From positions 3,416,031 through 3,480,030 of the forward strand of contig OZ036003.1 of NCBI GenBank assembly GCA_964035015.1: a stretch of DNA of 64,000 nucleotides. The letters are read 5' to 3'. Positions 9,757 through 23,872 of this stretch are shown here, piece by piece. The stretch comes from Corallium rubrum (taxonomy: Eukaryota > Cnidaria > Anthozoa > Scleralcyonacea > Coralliidae). The stretch's first letter is position 1. Every line of letters begins with the position of its first letter. A program made the translations under genes and the position numbers. The notes below the pieces were generated by a model, which was given only the letters and a program-made list of their open reading frames with translations, made no database searches and had not been told where the DNA came from.

Positions 9757-10663
9757 CAGGGCCGGATTAACGGTTCGCGGGGCCCGTGGCATATTATCAG
9801 CGCGGGGCCCCTTGACCCCCCCCCCCCCCCCTGTGAATTCAGGTTTCCCTGAAATCAGAAAGATTAAAAAATATCAATATACCACGATTTGAAAGGTTGT
9901 CTGTGTATTTACAAAACAGAAATATACATCAATAATTGAACTAAAATCCAACGCAGTTTATATAGCATTAACAATTATATAAGTATTATATTTTTACAGC
10001 AGCAAAGGTTAAAAGTCAAACTGGCTAAACAACAGGAACAATATTCAAATACATGATCGTCATGTCCATGTAACGTGTCTGTTATTAGAGTCTCATTCTC
10101 AGGCTTTGTAAACGTTATGCTTACGCGATTTCTTAAGAGCAAACTCGTTAATTACCGACGACATCTCAATGCTACGCTTTTTCATTTTTGGGGCCTCGCT
10201 TTTTTATTTATGGTTCCGGCCTGCTTTTTTTATTTTTGGGGCCTCCCTAGCTTTTTTATAATGGTATCTTGCTTTTTTTATTTTTGGAGCCTCGCTATAG
10301 TTTTTTTATTTATGGATTCTTGCTTTTTTTAGTTTTGGGGCCTCGCTTTTTTATTTATGGATTCTTGCTTTTTTATTTTTGGGGCCTAGGGTTGTTTTTT
10401 TGTTTTGGGGGCCTGTTTTTTTAGTTTTGGGGTCCTGTTTTTTTAGTTTTGGGGTCCCGGCGCCTCGCTTTTTCATTTACGGTACCTCTTTTTTAATTTT
10501 GGAGCATCGTTTTTTTTACTTTTGTATGTGGCCTTGCGGTTTTTGGGGCCCCACACTTTTTGGGCCCCGCGCTAAAAAATCGAAACTGAGCAAAGCGCGG
10601 GGCCCCTAAAAGCGCGGGGGCCGTGGCATAAGCCACTTCAGCCATATGGTTAATCCGGCACTG
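9757..10663. mobile_element. Non-autonomous hAT element with exact 8-bp TSD
   Basis: Left end CAGGGCCGGATTAAC and right end GTTAATCCGGCACTG (imperfect inverted). Both sides carry the 8-bp duplication ATAACTAT (9749-9756 and 10664-10671), diagnostic of hAT insertion. 907 bp with no transposase. The interior is dominated by GGGGCC-rich words near each end and a T-rich minisatellite. Confidence 0.9.
10175..10560. repeat. T-rich/GGGGCC minisatellite inside the hAT element
   Basis: Irregular 30-40 bp units of the pattern GCTTTTTTATTTTTGGGGCC with ATTTATGG variants. The phase is variable, so any ORF over it is spurious. Confidence 0.8.
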
Positions 10664-11862
10664 ATAACTATTCATGCTGAAACACTTCTCCACTACCTGC
10701 TTTTGTTACCCGTCTACGTATTAATGTCAAGTGACACAAATAACCTGGGAAAAAATTCTGAAACTATATAATCTGGACATATTATGCCTTGAAATCCTTC
10801 AGTCTATATGATACCGATAAATTTCAAACGAATTTATGTAGTTGGTCTATTTCTAGTTTTTTATATTTATGTATTTTAATTCCTACGGGGGAGCGCCTCG
10901 CATGGGTCCTCGAGTCCCGTACGCGCTCTTCCCGTTTGGATATCTTCATATATATTGTAAAGTATCCAATAAAGTTGTTTAAAAAAACAAGAAACATTCT
11001 GTATACATGCTGTCAGACAGCTGTGATGACCATAGTTTGTAGACCATCAGTGTAGACAATGTTCAATGAAAGGGCAGCATGATTGTTCCATAGTATTGAT
11101 ATACAGTACATGCATGATAACAATCCGACTCCGCCAACATTCTGTGTACATGCTGTCAGACAGCTGTGATGATCATAGTTTGTAGACCATCAGTGTAGAC
11201 AATGTTCAATGAAAGGACACGTAGGACAGCATGATTGTTCCGTAGTATTGATATACAGTACATGCATGATAACAATGTGACTCCGCCAACATTCTGTGTA
11301 CATGCTGTCAGACAGCTGTGACAGTAAATATAACTTGCAGGTTTTTAGATGGTTACTGGTATCTGATACTATAAACATGTGCTCGAATAAAATATGTGAA
11401 TAAATGATTGATAACAAATACATATAACAGATAATAATGCACACACTTGATGAAACAATGAAAACAAACATAATATTTTCCTTTATATCACTGTTGTATG
11501 AATTGTCAGTTACTAACTTCAGGACTGGAAGACTTGGACATTCAGCTTCAAGGTAACACTTTCCAGCACAATACGTAGAGTATACAGTACGCAATTTGTT
11601 AAAATGAACTTTGTGTTCAAGAGGAATATCAACTTCGACCATATTTCGTATACCTAAAACCACGGTTCATTCAGATAACGACTAACTTCTGACTAACTAT
11701 TTTTTTGTCTATTTTACAATTATATATGCCCACACCTAGTCAAATTATGTGCATATTTTCGTCTAATTATGTTTCGTAATTGTCCTATAATAATTAATAA
11801 TTCTCCCATGACTAACCAAAAACACGCAAAGCTAAAGTCATTAAGTTTCTTCTCAACACTTC
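10664..11862. other. LINE-tail-like sequence, tandem repeat and unassigned DNA
   Basis: 10840-10990 resembles a LINE 3' UTR: a GC-rich hairpin region (GGGGGAGCGCCTCGC ... GCGCTCTTCCCG) is followed by AATAAAG and an A run. 11020-11323 is the tandem repeat listed separately. On the minus strand an ORF opening at 11663 (MVLGIRNMVEVDIPLEH) runs into low-complexity sequence. It might be a small exon but has no recognised homologue. Confidence 0.3.
11001..11323. repeat. About 143-bp tandem repeat, two-plus copies
   Basis: The block CATGCTGTCAGACAGCTGTGA / ACCATAGTTTGTAGACCATC / GTGTAGACAATGTTCAATG recurs at about 11007, 11148 and partly at 11299. Its middle equals the 3' end plus flank of the hAT-like element at 8770-8854, so the tandem repeat derives from that junction. 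Confidence 0.8.
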
Positions 11863-12152
11863 TAAAATTCTCTCATACAGTATGAATTTGGAGAGAAAAA
11901 AATTAACAGAGTATCCCTTTATATTACTCTCGCTTTGAGCTTGCTTTTGATTTTTTCATGGAAAAAAGTCTGTTATTTGGGAACGTTTATACTTAGGAAA
12001 ACATTGATATTGGTGGGAGGGGGTCGACATTCGGGGGAGGGGGCCATTGAAAGTTAGAGTTTGAAGAAAGAACTGGTTTTTGCCACTATTTTGGTCCAGG
12101 ATTGTAGGGTCTGAAGCCGATTCAAACGATAGTGTATGAAACAATGAGTTAT

Positions 12153-12392
12153 CACGCGTCACCACGTGTCACCAACGTGTCACCAACGTGTCACCAAATT
12201 TAGTGTGTTGAAATTGCTGTAAACCAACGTGTCACCACATGTCACCACTATCAGTATAAGTAAAATATATATTTACTTTATAGAAAGTTTGGTGACACGT
12301 GGTGACACGTTGATTTTCCATGTATCAAGTGCAGTTATCTGGGTGACGTCTGGTGACATGTTGGTGACACGTGGTGACACATAAAACTGAGT
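12153..12392. repeat. GTGTCAC / GTGACAC iteron cluster of the monomer (unit 1; present in every unit)
   Basis: Direct repeats of GTGTCACCAAC on the left and GTGACACGTGGTGACACG on the right face each other around an AT-rich centre (AGTATATATTTACTTTATAG). Up to about twelve GTCAC/GTGAC pentamers lie within 240 bp, many forming the E-box CACGTG. The copy number of the left block varies (two to four) between units. The geometry resembles transposase-binding iterons or a replication-type iteron cluster, but function is unknown. Confidence 0.8.
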
Positions 12393-12449
12393 AGAATATT
12401 TACTTAAGCACAAGTACCATAGGGAAAATACTACAAACTAATATTTAGT

Positions 12450-12975
12450 CTATGCTACATGCAATTCTATTGCATCTGCCATTCTCTGCTTCATTGATTC
12501 AATGGTAGTATTGATGTAGCTGATTTTAACGCTCTCAATTGTTTTCTTCACCCTCGATGAAAACTGCTCGTAGTTCTCGTTTTCGATCTTCAATTCGATA
12601 GCGTCTTCCGTCAACTTCTTGCGAACAACGTGGAACGTTCTCGATAGGATTGAAGTCTGGCTGGGATATCAAAATAGGTGTACCCCATCTCCTGCATTGC
12701 TTTCTTCGCTTTTGCTGATACTTGCTTTGGGGGCCCCGTCCTGAAGAAACATATTGCATGTTGAATTTTTGGTTTTCGAGAAGGCAGCCGGGAAGTTTGC
12801 CTTGATAAATTCCGCGATAAATTCCCCTGTGACGGTTTTGCATGTATATTGCTCACACAGTGTATGACTCACATAGGCATGGGAGGCGTGTAAACATTGC
12901 AAAGATTCATTCGGTCTCACAGTTAGTGAATACCATTTTGAGTATAAGTTAAAACTGCCATCAATCAGACCAGTC
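12450..12975 (-). pseudogene. Tc1/mariner transposase C-terminal relic, type A (unit 1; exemplar)
   Basis: Type A copies carry a one-base insertion turning QDGDPK into QDGAPK with a shifted frame. They also lack two bases in the codons for ENMFH, on top of the frameshift shared by all copies. Pieces of the fold remain in three frames: CEQYTCKTVTGEFIAEF, FLQDGAPK and DFNPIEN. Equivalent relics lie in most units, starting near 13604, 14746, 15889, 17021, 18164, 19307, 20455, 21598, 22741, 25018, 26161 and 28443. None can encode an enzyme. Confidence 0.85.
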
Positions 12976-15900
12976 TCGAGACAAACGAAAAAAACTATAA
13001 GTCTAAAATTCTCTCATACAGTATGAATTTGGAGAGAAAAAAATTAACAGAGTTTCCCTTTATATTACTCTCGCTTTGAGCTTGCTTTTGATTTTTTTAT
13101 GGAAAAAAGTCTGTTATTTGGGAAAGTTTATACTTAGGAAAACATTGATATTGATGGGAGGGGGTCGACATTCGGGGGAGAGGGCCCCTGAAAGTTAGAG
13201 TTTGAAGAAAGAACTGGTTTTTGCCACTATTTTGGTCCAGGATTGTAGGGTCTGAAGCCGATTCAAACGATAGTGTATGAAACAATGAGTTATCACGCGT
13301 CACCACGTGTCACCAACGTGTCACCAACGTGTCACCAACGTGTCACCAAATTTAGTGTGTTGAAATTGCTGTAAACCAACGTGTCACCACATGTCACCAC
13401 TATCAGTATAAGTAAAGTATATATTTACTTTATAGAAAGTTTGGTGACACGTGGTGAAACGTTGATTTTCCATGTATCAAGTGCAGTTATCTGGGTGACA
13501 TGTCTGGTGACATGTTGGTGACACGTGGTGACACGTAAAACTGAGTACAATAATTACTTAAGCACAAGTACCATAGGGAAAATACTACAAACTAATATTT
13601 AGTCTATGCTACATGCAATTCTATTGCATCTGCCATTCTCTGCTTCATTGATTCAATGGTAGTATTGATGTAGCTGATTTTAACGCTCTCAATTGTTTTC
13701 TTCACCCTCGATGAAAACTGCTCGTAGTTCTCGTTTTCGATCTTCAATTCGATAGCGTCTTCCGTCAACTTCTTGCGAACAACGTGGAACGTTCTCGATA
13801 GGATTGAAGTCTGGCTGGGATATCAAAATAGGTGTACCCCATCTCCTGCATTGCTTTCTTCGCTTTTGCTGATACTTGCTTTGGGGGCCCCGTCCTGAAG
13901 AAACATATTGCATGTTGAATTTTTGGTTTTCGAGAAGGCAGCCGGGAAGTTTGCCTTGATAAATTCCGCGATAAATTCCCCTGTGACGGTTTTGCATGTA
14001 TATTGCTCACACAGTGTATGACTCACATAGGCATGGGAGGCGTGTAAACATTGCAAAGATTCATTCGGTCTCACAGTTAGTGAATACCATTTTGAGTATA
14101 AGTTAAAACTGCCATCAATCAGACCAGTCTCGAGACAAACGAAAAAAACTATAAGTCTAAATTTCTCTCATACAGTATGAATTTGGAGAGAAAAAATTAA
14201 CAGAGTTTCCCTTTATATTACTCTCGCTTTGAGCTTGCTTTTGATTTTTTTATGGAAAAAAGTCTGTTATTTGGGAAAGTTTATACTTAGGAAAACATTG
14301 ATATTGATGGGAGGGGGTCGACATTCGGGGGAGAGGGCCCCTGAAAGTTAGAGTTTGAAGAAAGAACTGGTTTTTGCCACTATTTTGGTCCAGGATTGTA
14401 GGGTCTGAAGCCGATTCAAACGATAGTGTATGAAACAATGAGTTATCACGCGTCACCACGTGTCACCAACGTGTCACCAACGTGTCACCAAATTTAGTGT
14501 GTTGAAATTGCTGTAAACCAACGTGTCACCACATGTCACCACTATCAGTATAAGTAAAGTATATATTTACTTTATAGAAAGTTTGGTGACACGTGATGAC
14601 ACGTTGATTTTCCATGTATCAAGTGCAGTTATCTGGGTGACATGTCTGGTGACATGTTGGTGACACGTGGTGACACATAAAACTGAGTAGAATAATTACT
14701 TAAGCACAAGTACCATAGGGAAAATACTACAAACTAATATTTAGTCTATGCTACATGCAATTCTATTGCATCTGCCATTCTCTGCTTCATTGATTCAATG
14801 GTAGTATTGATGTAGCTGATTTTAACGCTCTCAATTGTTTTCTTCACCCTCGATGAAAACTGCTCGTAGTTCTCGTTTTCGATCTTCAATTCGATAGCGT
14901 CTTCCGTCAACTTCTTGCGAACAACGTGGAACGTTCTCGATAGGATTGAAGTCTGGCTGGGATATCAAAATAGGTGTACCCCATCTCCTGCATTGCTTTC
15001 TTCGCTTTTGCTGATACTTGCTTTGGGGGCCCCGTCCTGAAGAAACATATTGCATGTTGAATTTTTGGTTTTCGAGAAGGCAGCCGGGAAGTTTGCCTTC
15101 ATAAATTCCGCGATAAATTCCCCTGTGACGGTTTTGCATGTATATTGCTCACACAGTGTATGACTCACATAGGCATGGGAGGCGTGTAAACATTGCAAAG
15201 ATTCATTCGGTCTCACAGTTAGTGAATACCATTTTGAGTATAAGTTAAAACTGCCATCAATCAGACCAGTCTCGAGACAAACGAAAAAAACTATAAGTCT
15301 AAAATTCTCTCATACAGTATGAATTTGGAGAGAAAAAAATTAACAGAGTTTCCCTTTATATTACTCTCGCTTTGAGCTTGCTTTTGATTTTTTTATGGAA
15401 AAAAGTCTGTTATTTGGGAAAGTTTATACTTAGGAAAACATTGATATTGGTGGGAGGGGGTCGACATTCGGGGGAGAGGGCCCCTGAAAGTTAGAGTTTG
15501 AAGAAAGAACTGGTTTTTGCCACTATTTTGGTCCAGGATTGTAGGGTCTGAAGCCGATTCAAACGATAGTGTATGAAACAATGAGTTATCACGCGTCACC
15601 ACGTGTCACCAACGTGTCACCAACGTGTCACCAAATTTAGTGTGTTGAAATTGCTGTAAACCAACGTGTCACCACATGTCACCACTATCAGTATAAGTAA
15701 AGTATATATTTACTTTATAGAAAGTTTGGTGACACGTGGTGACACGTTGATTTTCCATGTATCAAGTGCAGTTATCTGGGTGACATGTCTGGTGACATGT
15801 TGGTGACACGTGGTGACACATAAAACTGGGTACAATAATTACTTAAGCACAAGTACCATAGGGAAAATACTACAAACTAATATTTAGTCTATGCTACATG

Positions 15901-18900
15901 CAATTCTATTGCATCTGCCATTCTCTGCTTCATTGATTCAATGGTAGTATTGATGTAGCTGATTTTAACGCTCTCAATTGTTTTCTTCACCCTCGATGAA
16001 AACTGCTCGTAGTTCTCGTTTTCGATCTTCAATTCGATAGCGTCTTCCGTCAACTTCTTGCGAACAACGTGGAACGTTCTCGATAGGATTGAAGTCTGGC
16101 TGGGATATCAAAATAGGTGTACCCCATCTCCTGCATTGCTTTCTTCGCTTTTGCTGATACTTGCTTTGGGGGCCCCGTCCTGAAGAAACATATTGCATGT
16201 TGAATTTTTGGTTTTCGAGAAGGCAGCCGGGAAGTTTGCCTTGATAAATTCCGCGATAAATTCCCCTGTGACGGTTTTGCATGTATATTGCTCACACAGT
16301 GTATGACTCACATAGGCATGGGAGGCGTGTAAACATTGCAAAGATTCATTCGGTCTCACAGTTAGTGAATACCATTTTGAGTATAAGTTAAAACTGCCAT
16401 CAATCAGACCAGTCTCGAGACAAACGAAAAAAACTATAAGTCTAAAATTCTCTCATACAGTATGAATTTGGAGAGAAAAAAATTAACAGAGTTTCCCTTT
16501 ATATTACTCTCGCTTTGAGCTTGCTTTTGATTTTTTTATGGAAAAAAGTCTGTTATTTGGGAAAGTTTATACTTAGGAAAACATTGATATTGGTGGGAGG
16601 GGGTCGACATTCGGGGGAGAGGGCCCCTGAAAGTTAGAGTTTGAAGAAAGAACTGGTTTTTGCCACTATTTTGGTCCAGGATTGTAGGGTCTGAAGCCGA
16701 TTCAAACGATAGTGTATGAAACAATGAGTTATCACGCGTCACCACGTGTCACCAACGTGTCACCAAATTTAGTGTGTTGAAATTGCTGTAAACCAACGTG
16801 TCACCACATGTCACCACTATCAGTATAAGTAAAGTATATATTTACTTTATAGAAAGTTTGGTGACACGTGGTGACACGTTGATTTTCCATGTATCAAGTG
16901 CAGTTATCTGGGTGACATGTCTGGTGACATGTTGGTGACACGTGGTGACACATAAAACTGAGTACAATAATTACTTAAGCACAAGTACCATAGGGAAAAT
17001 ACTACAAACTAATATTTAGTCTATGCTACATGCAATTCTATTGCATCTGCCATTCTCTGCTTCATTGATTCAATGGTAGTATTGATGTAGCTGATTTTAA
17101 CGCTCTCAATTGTTTTCTTCACCCTCGATGAAAACTGCTCGTAGTTCTCGTTTTCGATCTTCAATTCGATAGCGTCTTCCGTCAACTTCTTGCGAACAAC
17201 GTGGAACGTTCTCGATAGGATTGAAGTCTGGCTGGGATATCAAAATAGGTGTACCCCATCTCCTGCATTGCTTTCTTCGCTTTTGCTGATACTTGCTTTG
17301 GGGGCCCCGTCCTGAAGAAACATATTGCATGTTGAATTTTTGGTTTTCGAGAAGGCAGCCGGGAAGTTTGCCTTGATAAATTCCGCGATAAATTCCCCTG
17401 TGACGGTTTTGCATGTATATTGCTCACACAGTGTATGACTCACATAGGCATGGGAGGCGTGTAAACATTGCAAAGATTCATTCGGTCTCACAGTTAGTGA
17501 ATACCATTTTGAGTATAAGTTAAAACTGCCATCAATCAGACCAGTCTCGAGACAAACGAAAAAAACTATAAGTCTAAAATTCTCTCATACAGTATGAATT
17601 TGGAGAGAAAAAAATTAACAGAGTTTCCCTTTATATTACTCTCGCTTTGAGCTTGCTTTTGATTTTTTTATGGAAAAAAGTCTGTTATTTGGGAAAGTTT
17701 ATACTTAGGAAAACATTGATATTGGTGGGAGGGGGTCGACATTCGGGGGAGAGGGCCCCTGAAAGTTAGAGTTTGAAGAAAGAACTGGTTTTTGCCACTA
17801 TTTTGGTCCAGGATTGTAGGGTCTGAAGCCGATTCAGACGATAGTGTATGAAACAATGAGTTATCACGCGTCACCACGTGTCACCAACGTGTCACCAACG
17901 TGTCACCAAATTTAGTGCGTTGAAATTGCTGTAAACCAACGTGTCACCACATGTCACCACTATCAGTATAAGTAAAGTATATATTTACTTTATAGAAAGT
18001 TTGGTGACACGTGGTGACACGTTGATTTTCCATGTATCAAGTGCAGTTATCTGGGTGACATGTCTGGTGACATGTTGGTGACACGTGGTGACACATAAAA
18101 CTGGGTACAATAATTACTTAAGCACAAGTACCATAGGGAAAATACTACAAACTAATATTTAGTCTATGCTACATGCAATTCTATTGCATCTGCCATTCTC
18201 TGCTTCATTGATTCAATGGTAGTATTGATGTAGCTGATTTTAACGCTCTCAATTGTTTTCTTCACCCTCGATGAAAACTGCTCGTAGTTCTCGTTTTCGA
18301 TCTTCAATTCGATAGCGTCTTCCGTCAACTTCTTGCGAACAACGTGGAACGTTCTCGATAGGATTGAAGTCTGGCTGGGATATCAAAATAGGTGTACCCC
18401 ATCTCCTGCATTGCTTTCTTCGCTTTTGCTGATACTTGCTTTGGGGGCCCCGTCCTGAAGAAACATATTGCATGTTGAATTTTTGGTTTTCGAGAAGGCA
18501 GCCGGGAAGTTTGCCTTCATAAATTCCGCGATAAATTCCCCTGTGACGGTTTTGCATGTATATTGCTCACACAGTGTATGACTCACATAGGCATGGGAGG
18601 CGTGTAAACATTGCAAAGATTCATTCGGTCTCACAGTTAGTGAATACCATTTTGAGTATAAGTTAAAACTGCCATCAATCAGACCAGTCTCGAGACAAAC
18701 GAAAAAAACTATAAGTCTAAAATTCTCTCATACAGTATGAATTTGGAGAGAAAAAAATTAACAGAGTTTCCCTTTATATTACTCTCGCTTTGAGCTTGCT
18801 TTTGATTTTTTTATGGAAAAAAGTCTGTTATTTGGGAAAGTTTATACTTAGGAAAACATTGATATTGGTGGGAGGGGGTCGACATTCGGGGGAGAGGGCC

Positions 18901-21900
18901 CCTGAAAGTTAGAGTTTGAAGAAAGAACTGGTTTTTGCCACTATTTTGGTCCAGGATTGTAGGGTCTGAAGCCGATTCAAACGATAGTGTATGAAACAAT
19001 GAGTTATCACGCGTCACCACGTGTCACCAACGTGTCACCAACGTGTCACCAAATTTAGTGTGTTGAAATTGCTGTAAACCAACGTGTCACCACATGTCAC
19101 CACTATCAGTATAAGTAAAGTATATATTTACTTTATAGAAAGTTTGGTGACACGTGGTGACACGTTGATTTTCCATGTATCAAGTGCAGTTATCTGGGTG
19201 ACATGTCTGGTGACATGTTGGTGACACGTGGTGACACATAAAACTGAGTACAATAATTACTTAAGCACAAGTACCATAGGGAAAATACTACAAACTAATA
19301 TTTAGTCTATGCTACATGCAATTCTATTGCATCTGCCATTCTCTGCTTCATTGATTCAATGGTAGTATTGATGTAGCTGATTTTAACGCTCTCAATTGTT
19401 TTCTTCACCCTCGATGAAAACTGCTCGTAGTTCTCGTTTTCGATCTTCAATTCGATAGCGTCTTCCGTCAACTTCTTGCGAACAACGTGGAACGTTCTCG
19501 ATAGGATTGAAGTCTGGCTGGGATATCAAAATAGGTGTACCCCATCTCCTGCATTGCTTTCTTCGCTTTTGCTGATACTTGCTTTGGGGGCCCCGTCCTG
19601 AAGAAACATATTGCATGTTGAATTTTTGGTTTTCGAGAAGGCAGCCGGGAAGTTTGCCTTGATAAATTCCGCGATAAATTCCCCTGTGACGGTTTTGCAT
19701 GTATATTGCTCACACAGTGTATGACTCACATAGGCATGGGAGGCGTGTAAACATTGCAAAGATTCATTCGGTCTCACAGTTAATATAGTGAATACCATTT
19801 TGAGTATAAGTTAAAACTGCCATCAATCAGACCAGTCTCGAGACAAACGAAAAAAACTATAAGTCTAAAATTCTCTCATACAGTATGAATTTGGAGAGAA
19901 AAAAATTAACAGAGTTTCCCTTTATATTACTCTCGCTTTGAGCTTGCTTTTGATTTTTTTATGGAAAAAATTCTGTTATTTGGGAAAGTTTATACTTAGG
20001 AAAACATTGATATTGGTGGGAGGGGGTCGACATTCGGGGGAGAGGGCCCCTGAAAGTTAGAGTTTGAAGAAAGAACTGGTTTTTGCCACTATTTTGGTCC
20101 AGGATTGTAGGGTCTGAAGCCGATTCAAACGATAGTGTATGAAACAATGAGTTATCACGCGTCACCACGTGTCACCAACGTGTCACCAACGTGTCACCAA
20201 ATTTAGTGTGTTGAAATTGCTGTAAACCAACGTGTCACCACATGTCACCACTATCAGTATAAGTAAAGTATATATTTACTTTATAGAAAGTTTGGTGACA
20301 CGTGGTGACACGTTGATTTTCCATGTATCAAGTGCAGTTATCTGGGTGACATGTCTGGTGACATGTTGGTGACACGTGGTGACACATAAAACTGAGTACA
20401 ATAATTACTTAAGCACAAGTACCATAGGGAAAATACTACAAACTAATATTTAGTCTATGCTACATGCAATTCTATTGCATCTGCCATTCTCTGCTTCATT
20501 GATTCAATGGTAGTATTGATGTAGCTGATTTTAACGCTCTCAATTGTTTTCTTCACCCTCGATGAAAACTGCTCGTAGTTCTCGTTTTCGATCTTCAATT
20601 CGATAGCGTCTTCCGTCAACTTCTTGCGAACAACGTGGAACGTTCTCGATAGGATTGAAGTCTGGCTGGGATATCAAAATAGGTGTACCCCATCTCCTGC
20701 ATTGCTTTCTTCGCTTTTGCTGATACTTGCTTTGGGGGCCCCGTCCTGAAGAAACATATTGCATGTTGAATTTTTGGTTTTCGAGAAGGCAGCCGGGAAG
20801 TTTGCCTTGATAAATTCCGCGATAAATTCCCCTGTGACGGTTTTGCATGTATATTGCTCACACAGTGTATGACTCACATAGGCATGGGAGGCGTGTAAAC
20901 ATTGCAAAGATTCATTCGGTCTCACAGTTAGTGAATACCATTTTGAGTATAAGTTAAAACTGCCATCAATCAGACCAGTCTCGAGACAAACGAAAAAAAC
21001 TATAAGTCTAAAATTCTCTCATACAGTATGAATTTGGAGAGAAAAAAATTAACAGAGTTTCCCTTTATATTACTCTCGCTTTGAGCTTGCTTTTGATTTT
21101 TTTATGGAAAAAAGTCTGTTATTTGGGAAAGTTTATACTTAGGAAAACATTGATATTGGTGGGAGGGGGTCGACATTCGGGGGAGAGGGCCCCTGAAAGT
21201 TAGAGTTTGAAGAAAGAACTGGTTTTTGCCACTATTTTGGTCCAGGATTGTAGGGTCTGAAGCCGATTCAAACGATAGTGTATGAAACAATGAGTTATCA
21301 CGCGTCACCACGTGTCACCAACGTGTCACCAACGTGTCACCAAATTTAGTGTGTTGAAATTGCTGTAAACCAACGTGTCACCACATGTCACCACTATCAG
21401 TATAAGTAAAGTATATATTTACTTTATAGAAAGTTTGGTGACACGTGGTGACACGTTGATTTTCCATGTATCAAGTGCAGTTATCTGGGTGACATGTCTG
21501 GTGACATGTTGGTGACACGTGGTGACACATAAAACTGAGTACAATAATTACTTAAGCACAAGTACCATAGGGAAAATACTACAAACTAATATTTAGTCTA
21601 TGCTACATGCAATTCTATTGCATCTGCCATTCTCTGCTTCATTGATTCAATGGTAGTATTGATGTAGCTGATTTTAACGCTCTCAATTGTTTTCTTCACC
21701 CTCGATGAAAACTGCTCGTAGTTCTCGTTTTCGATCTTCAATTCGATAGCGTCTTCCGTCAACTTCTTGCGAACAACGTGGAACGTTCTCGATAGGATTG
21801 AAGTCTGGCTGGGATATCAAAATAGGTGTACCCCATCTCCTGCATTGCTTTCTTCGCTTTTGCTGATACTTGCTTTGGGGGCCCCGTCCTGAAGAAACAT

Positions 21901-23872
21901 ATTGCATGTTGAATTTTTGGTTTTCGAGAAGGCAGCCGGGAAGTTTGCCTTGATAAATTCCGCGATAAATTCCCCTGTGACGGTTTTGCATGTATATTGC
22001 TCACACAGTGTATGACTCACATAGGCATGGGAGGCGTGTAAACATTGCAAAGATTCATTCGGTCTCACAGTTAGTGAATACCATTTTGAGTATAAGTTAA
22101 AACTGCCATCAATCAGACCAGTCTCGAGACAAACGAAAAAAACTATAAGTCTAAAATTCTCTCATACAGTATGAATTTGGAGAGAAAAAAATTAACAGAG
22201 TTTCCCTTTATATTACTCTCGCTTTGAGCTTGCTTTTGATTTTTTTATGGAAAAAAGTCTGTTATTTGGGAAAGTTTATACTTAGGAAAACATTGATATT
22301 GGTGGGAGGGGGTCGACATTCGGGGGAGAGGGCCCCTGAAAGTTAGAGTTTGAAGAAAGAACTGGTTTTTGCCACTATTTTGGTCCAGGATTGTAGGGTC
22401 TGAAGCCGATTCAAACGATAGTGTATGAAACAATGAGTTATCACGCGTCACCACGTGTCACCAACGTGTCACCAACGTGTCACCAAATTTAGTGTGTTGA
22501 AATTGCTGTAAACCAACGTGTCACCACATGTCACCACTATCAGTATAAGTAAAGTATATATTTACTTTATAGAAAGTTTGGTGACACGTGGTGACACGTT
22601 GATTTTCCATGTATCAAGTGCAGTTATCTGGGTGACATGTCTGGTGACATGTTGGTGACACGTGGTGACACATAAAACTGAGTACAATAATTACTTAAGC
22701 ACAAGTACCATAGGGAAAATACTACAAACTAATATTTAGTCTATGCTACATGCAATTCTATTGCATCTGCCATTCTCTGCTTCATTGATTCAATGGTAGT
22801 ATTGATGTAGCTGATTTTAACGCTCTCAATTGTTTTCTTCACCCTCGATGAAAACTGCTCGTAGTTCTCGTTTTCGATCTTCAATTCGATAGCGTCTTCC
22901 GTCAACTTCTTGCGAACAACGTGGAACGTTCTCGATAGGATTGAAGTCTGGCTGGGATATCAAAATAGGTGTACCCCATCTCCTGCATTGCTTTCTTCGC
23001 TTTTGCTGATACTTGCTTTGGGGGCCCCGTCCTGAAGAAACATATTGCATGTTGAATTTTTGGTTTTCGAGAAGGCAGCCGGGAAGTTTGCCTTGATAAA
23101 TTCCGCGATAAATTCCCCTGTGACGGTTTTGCATGTATATTGCTCACACAGTGTATGACTCACATAGGCATGGGAGGCGTGTAAACATTGCAAAGATTCA
23201 TTCGGTCTCACAGTTAGTGAATACCATTTTGAGTATAAGTTAAAACTGCCATCAATCAGACCAGTCTCGAGACAAACGAAAAAAACTATAAGTCTAAAAT
23301 TCTCTCATACAGTATGAATTTGGAGAGAAAAAAATTAACAGAGTTTCCCTTTATATTACTCTCGCTTTGAGCTTGCTTTTGATTTTTTTATGGAAAAAAG
23401 TCTGTTATTTGGGAAAGTTTATACTTAGGAAAACATTGATATTGGTGGGAGGGGGTCGACATTCGGGGGAGAGGGCCCCTGAAAGTTAGAGTTTGAAGAA
23501 AGAACTGGTTTTTGCCACTATTTTGGTCCAGGATTGTAGGGTCTGAAGCCGATTCAAACGATAGTGTATGAAACAATGAGTTATCACGCGTCACCACGTG
23601 TCACCAACGTGTCACCAAATTTAGTGTGTTGAAATTGCTGTAAACCAACGTGTCACCACATGTCACCACTATCAGTATAAGTAAAGTATATATTTACTTT
23701 ATAGAAAGTTTGGTGACACGTGGTGACACGTTGATTTTCCATGTATCAAGTGCAGTTATCTGGGTGACATGTCTGGTGACATGTTGGTGACACGTGGTGA
23801 CACATAAAACTGAGTACAATAATTACTTAAGCACAAGTACCATAGGGAAAATACTACAAACTAATATTTAGT

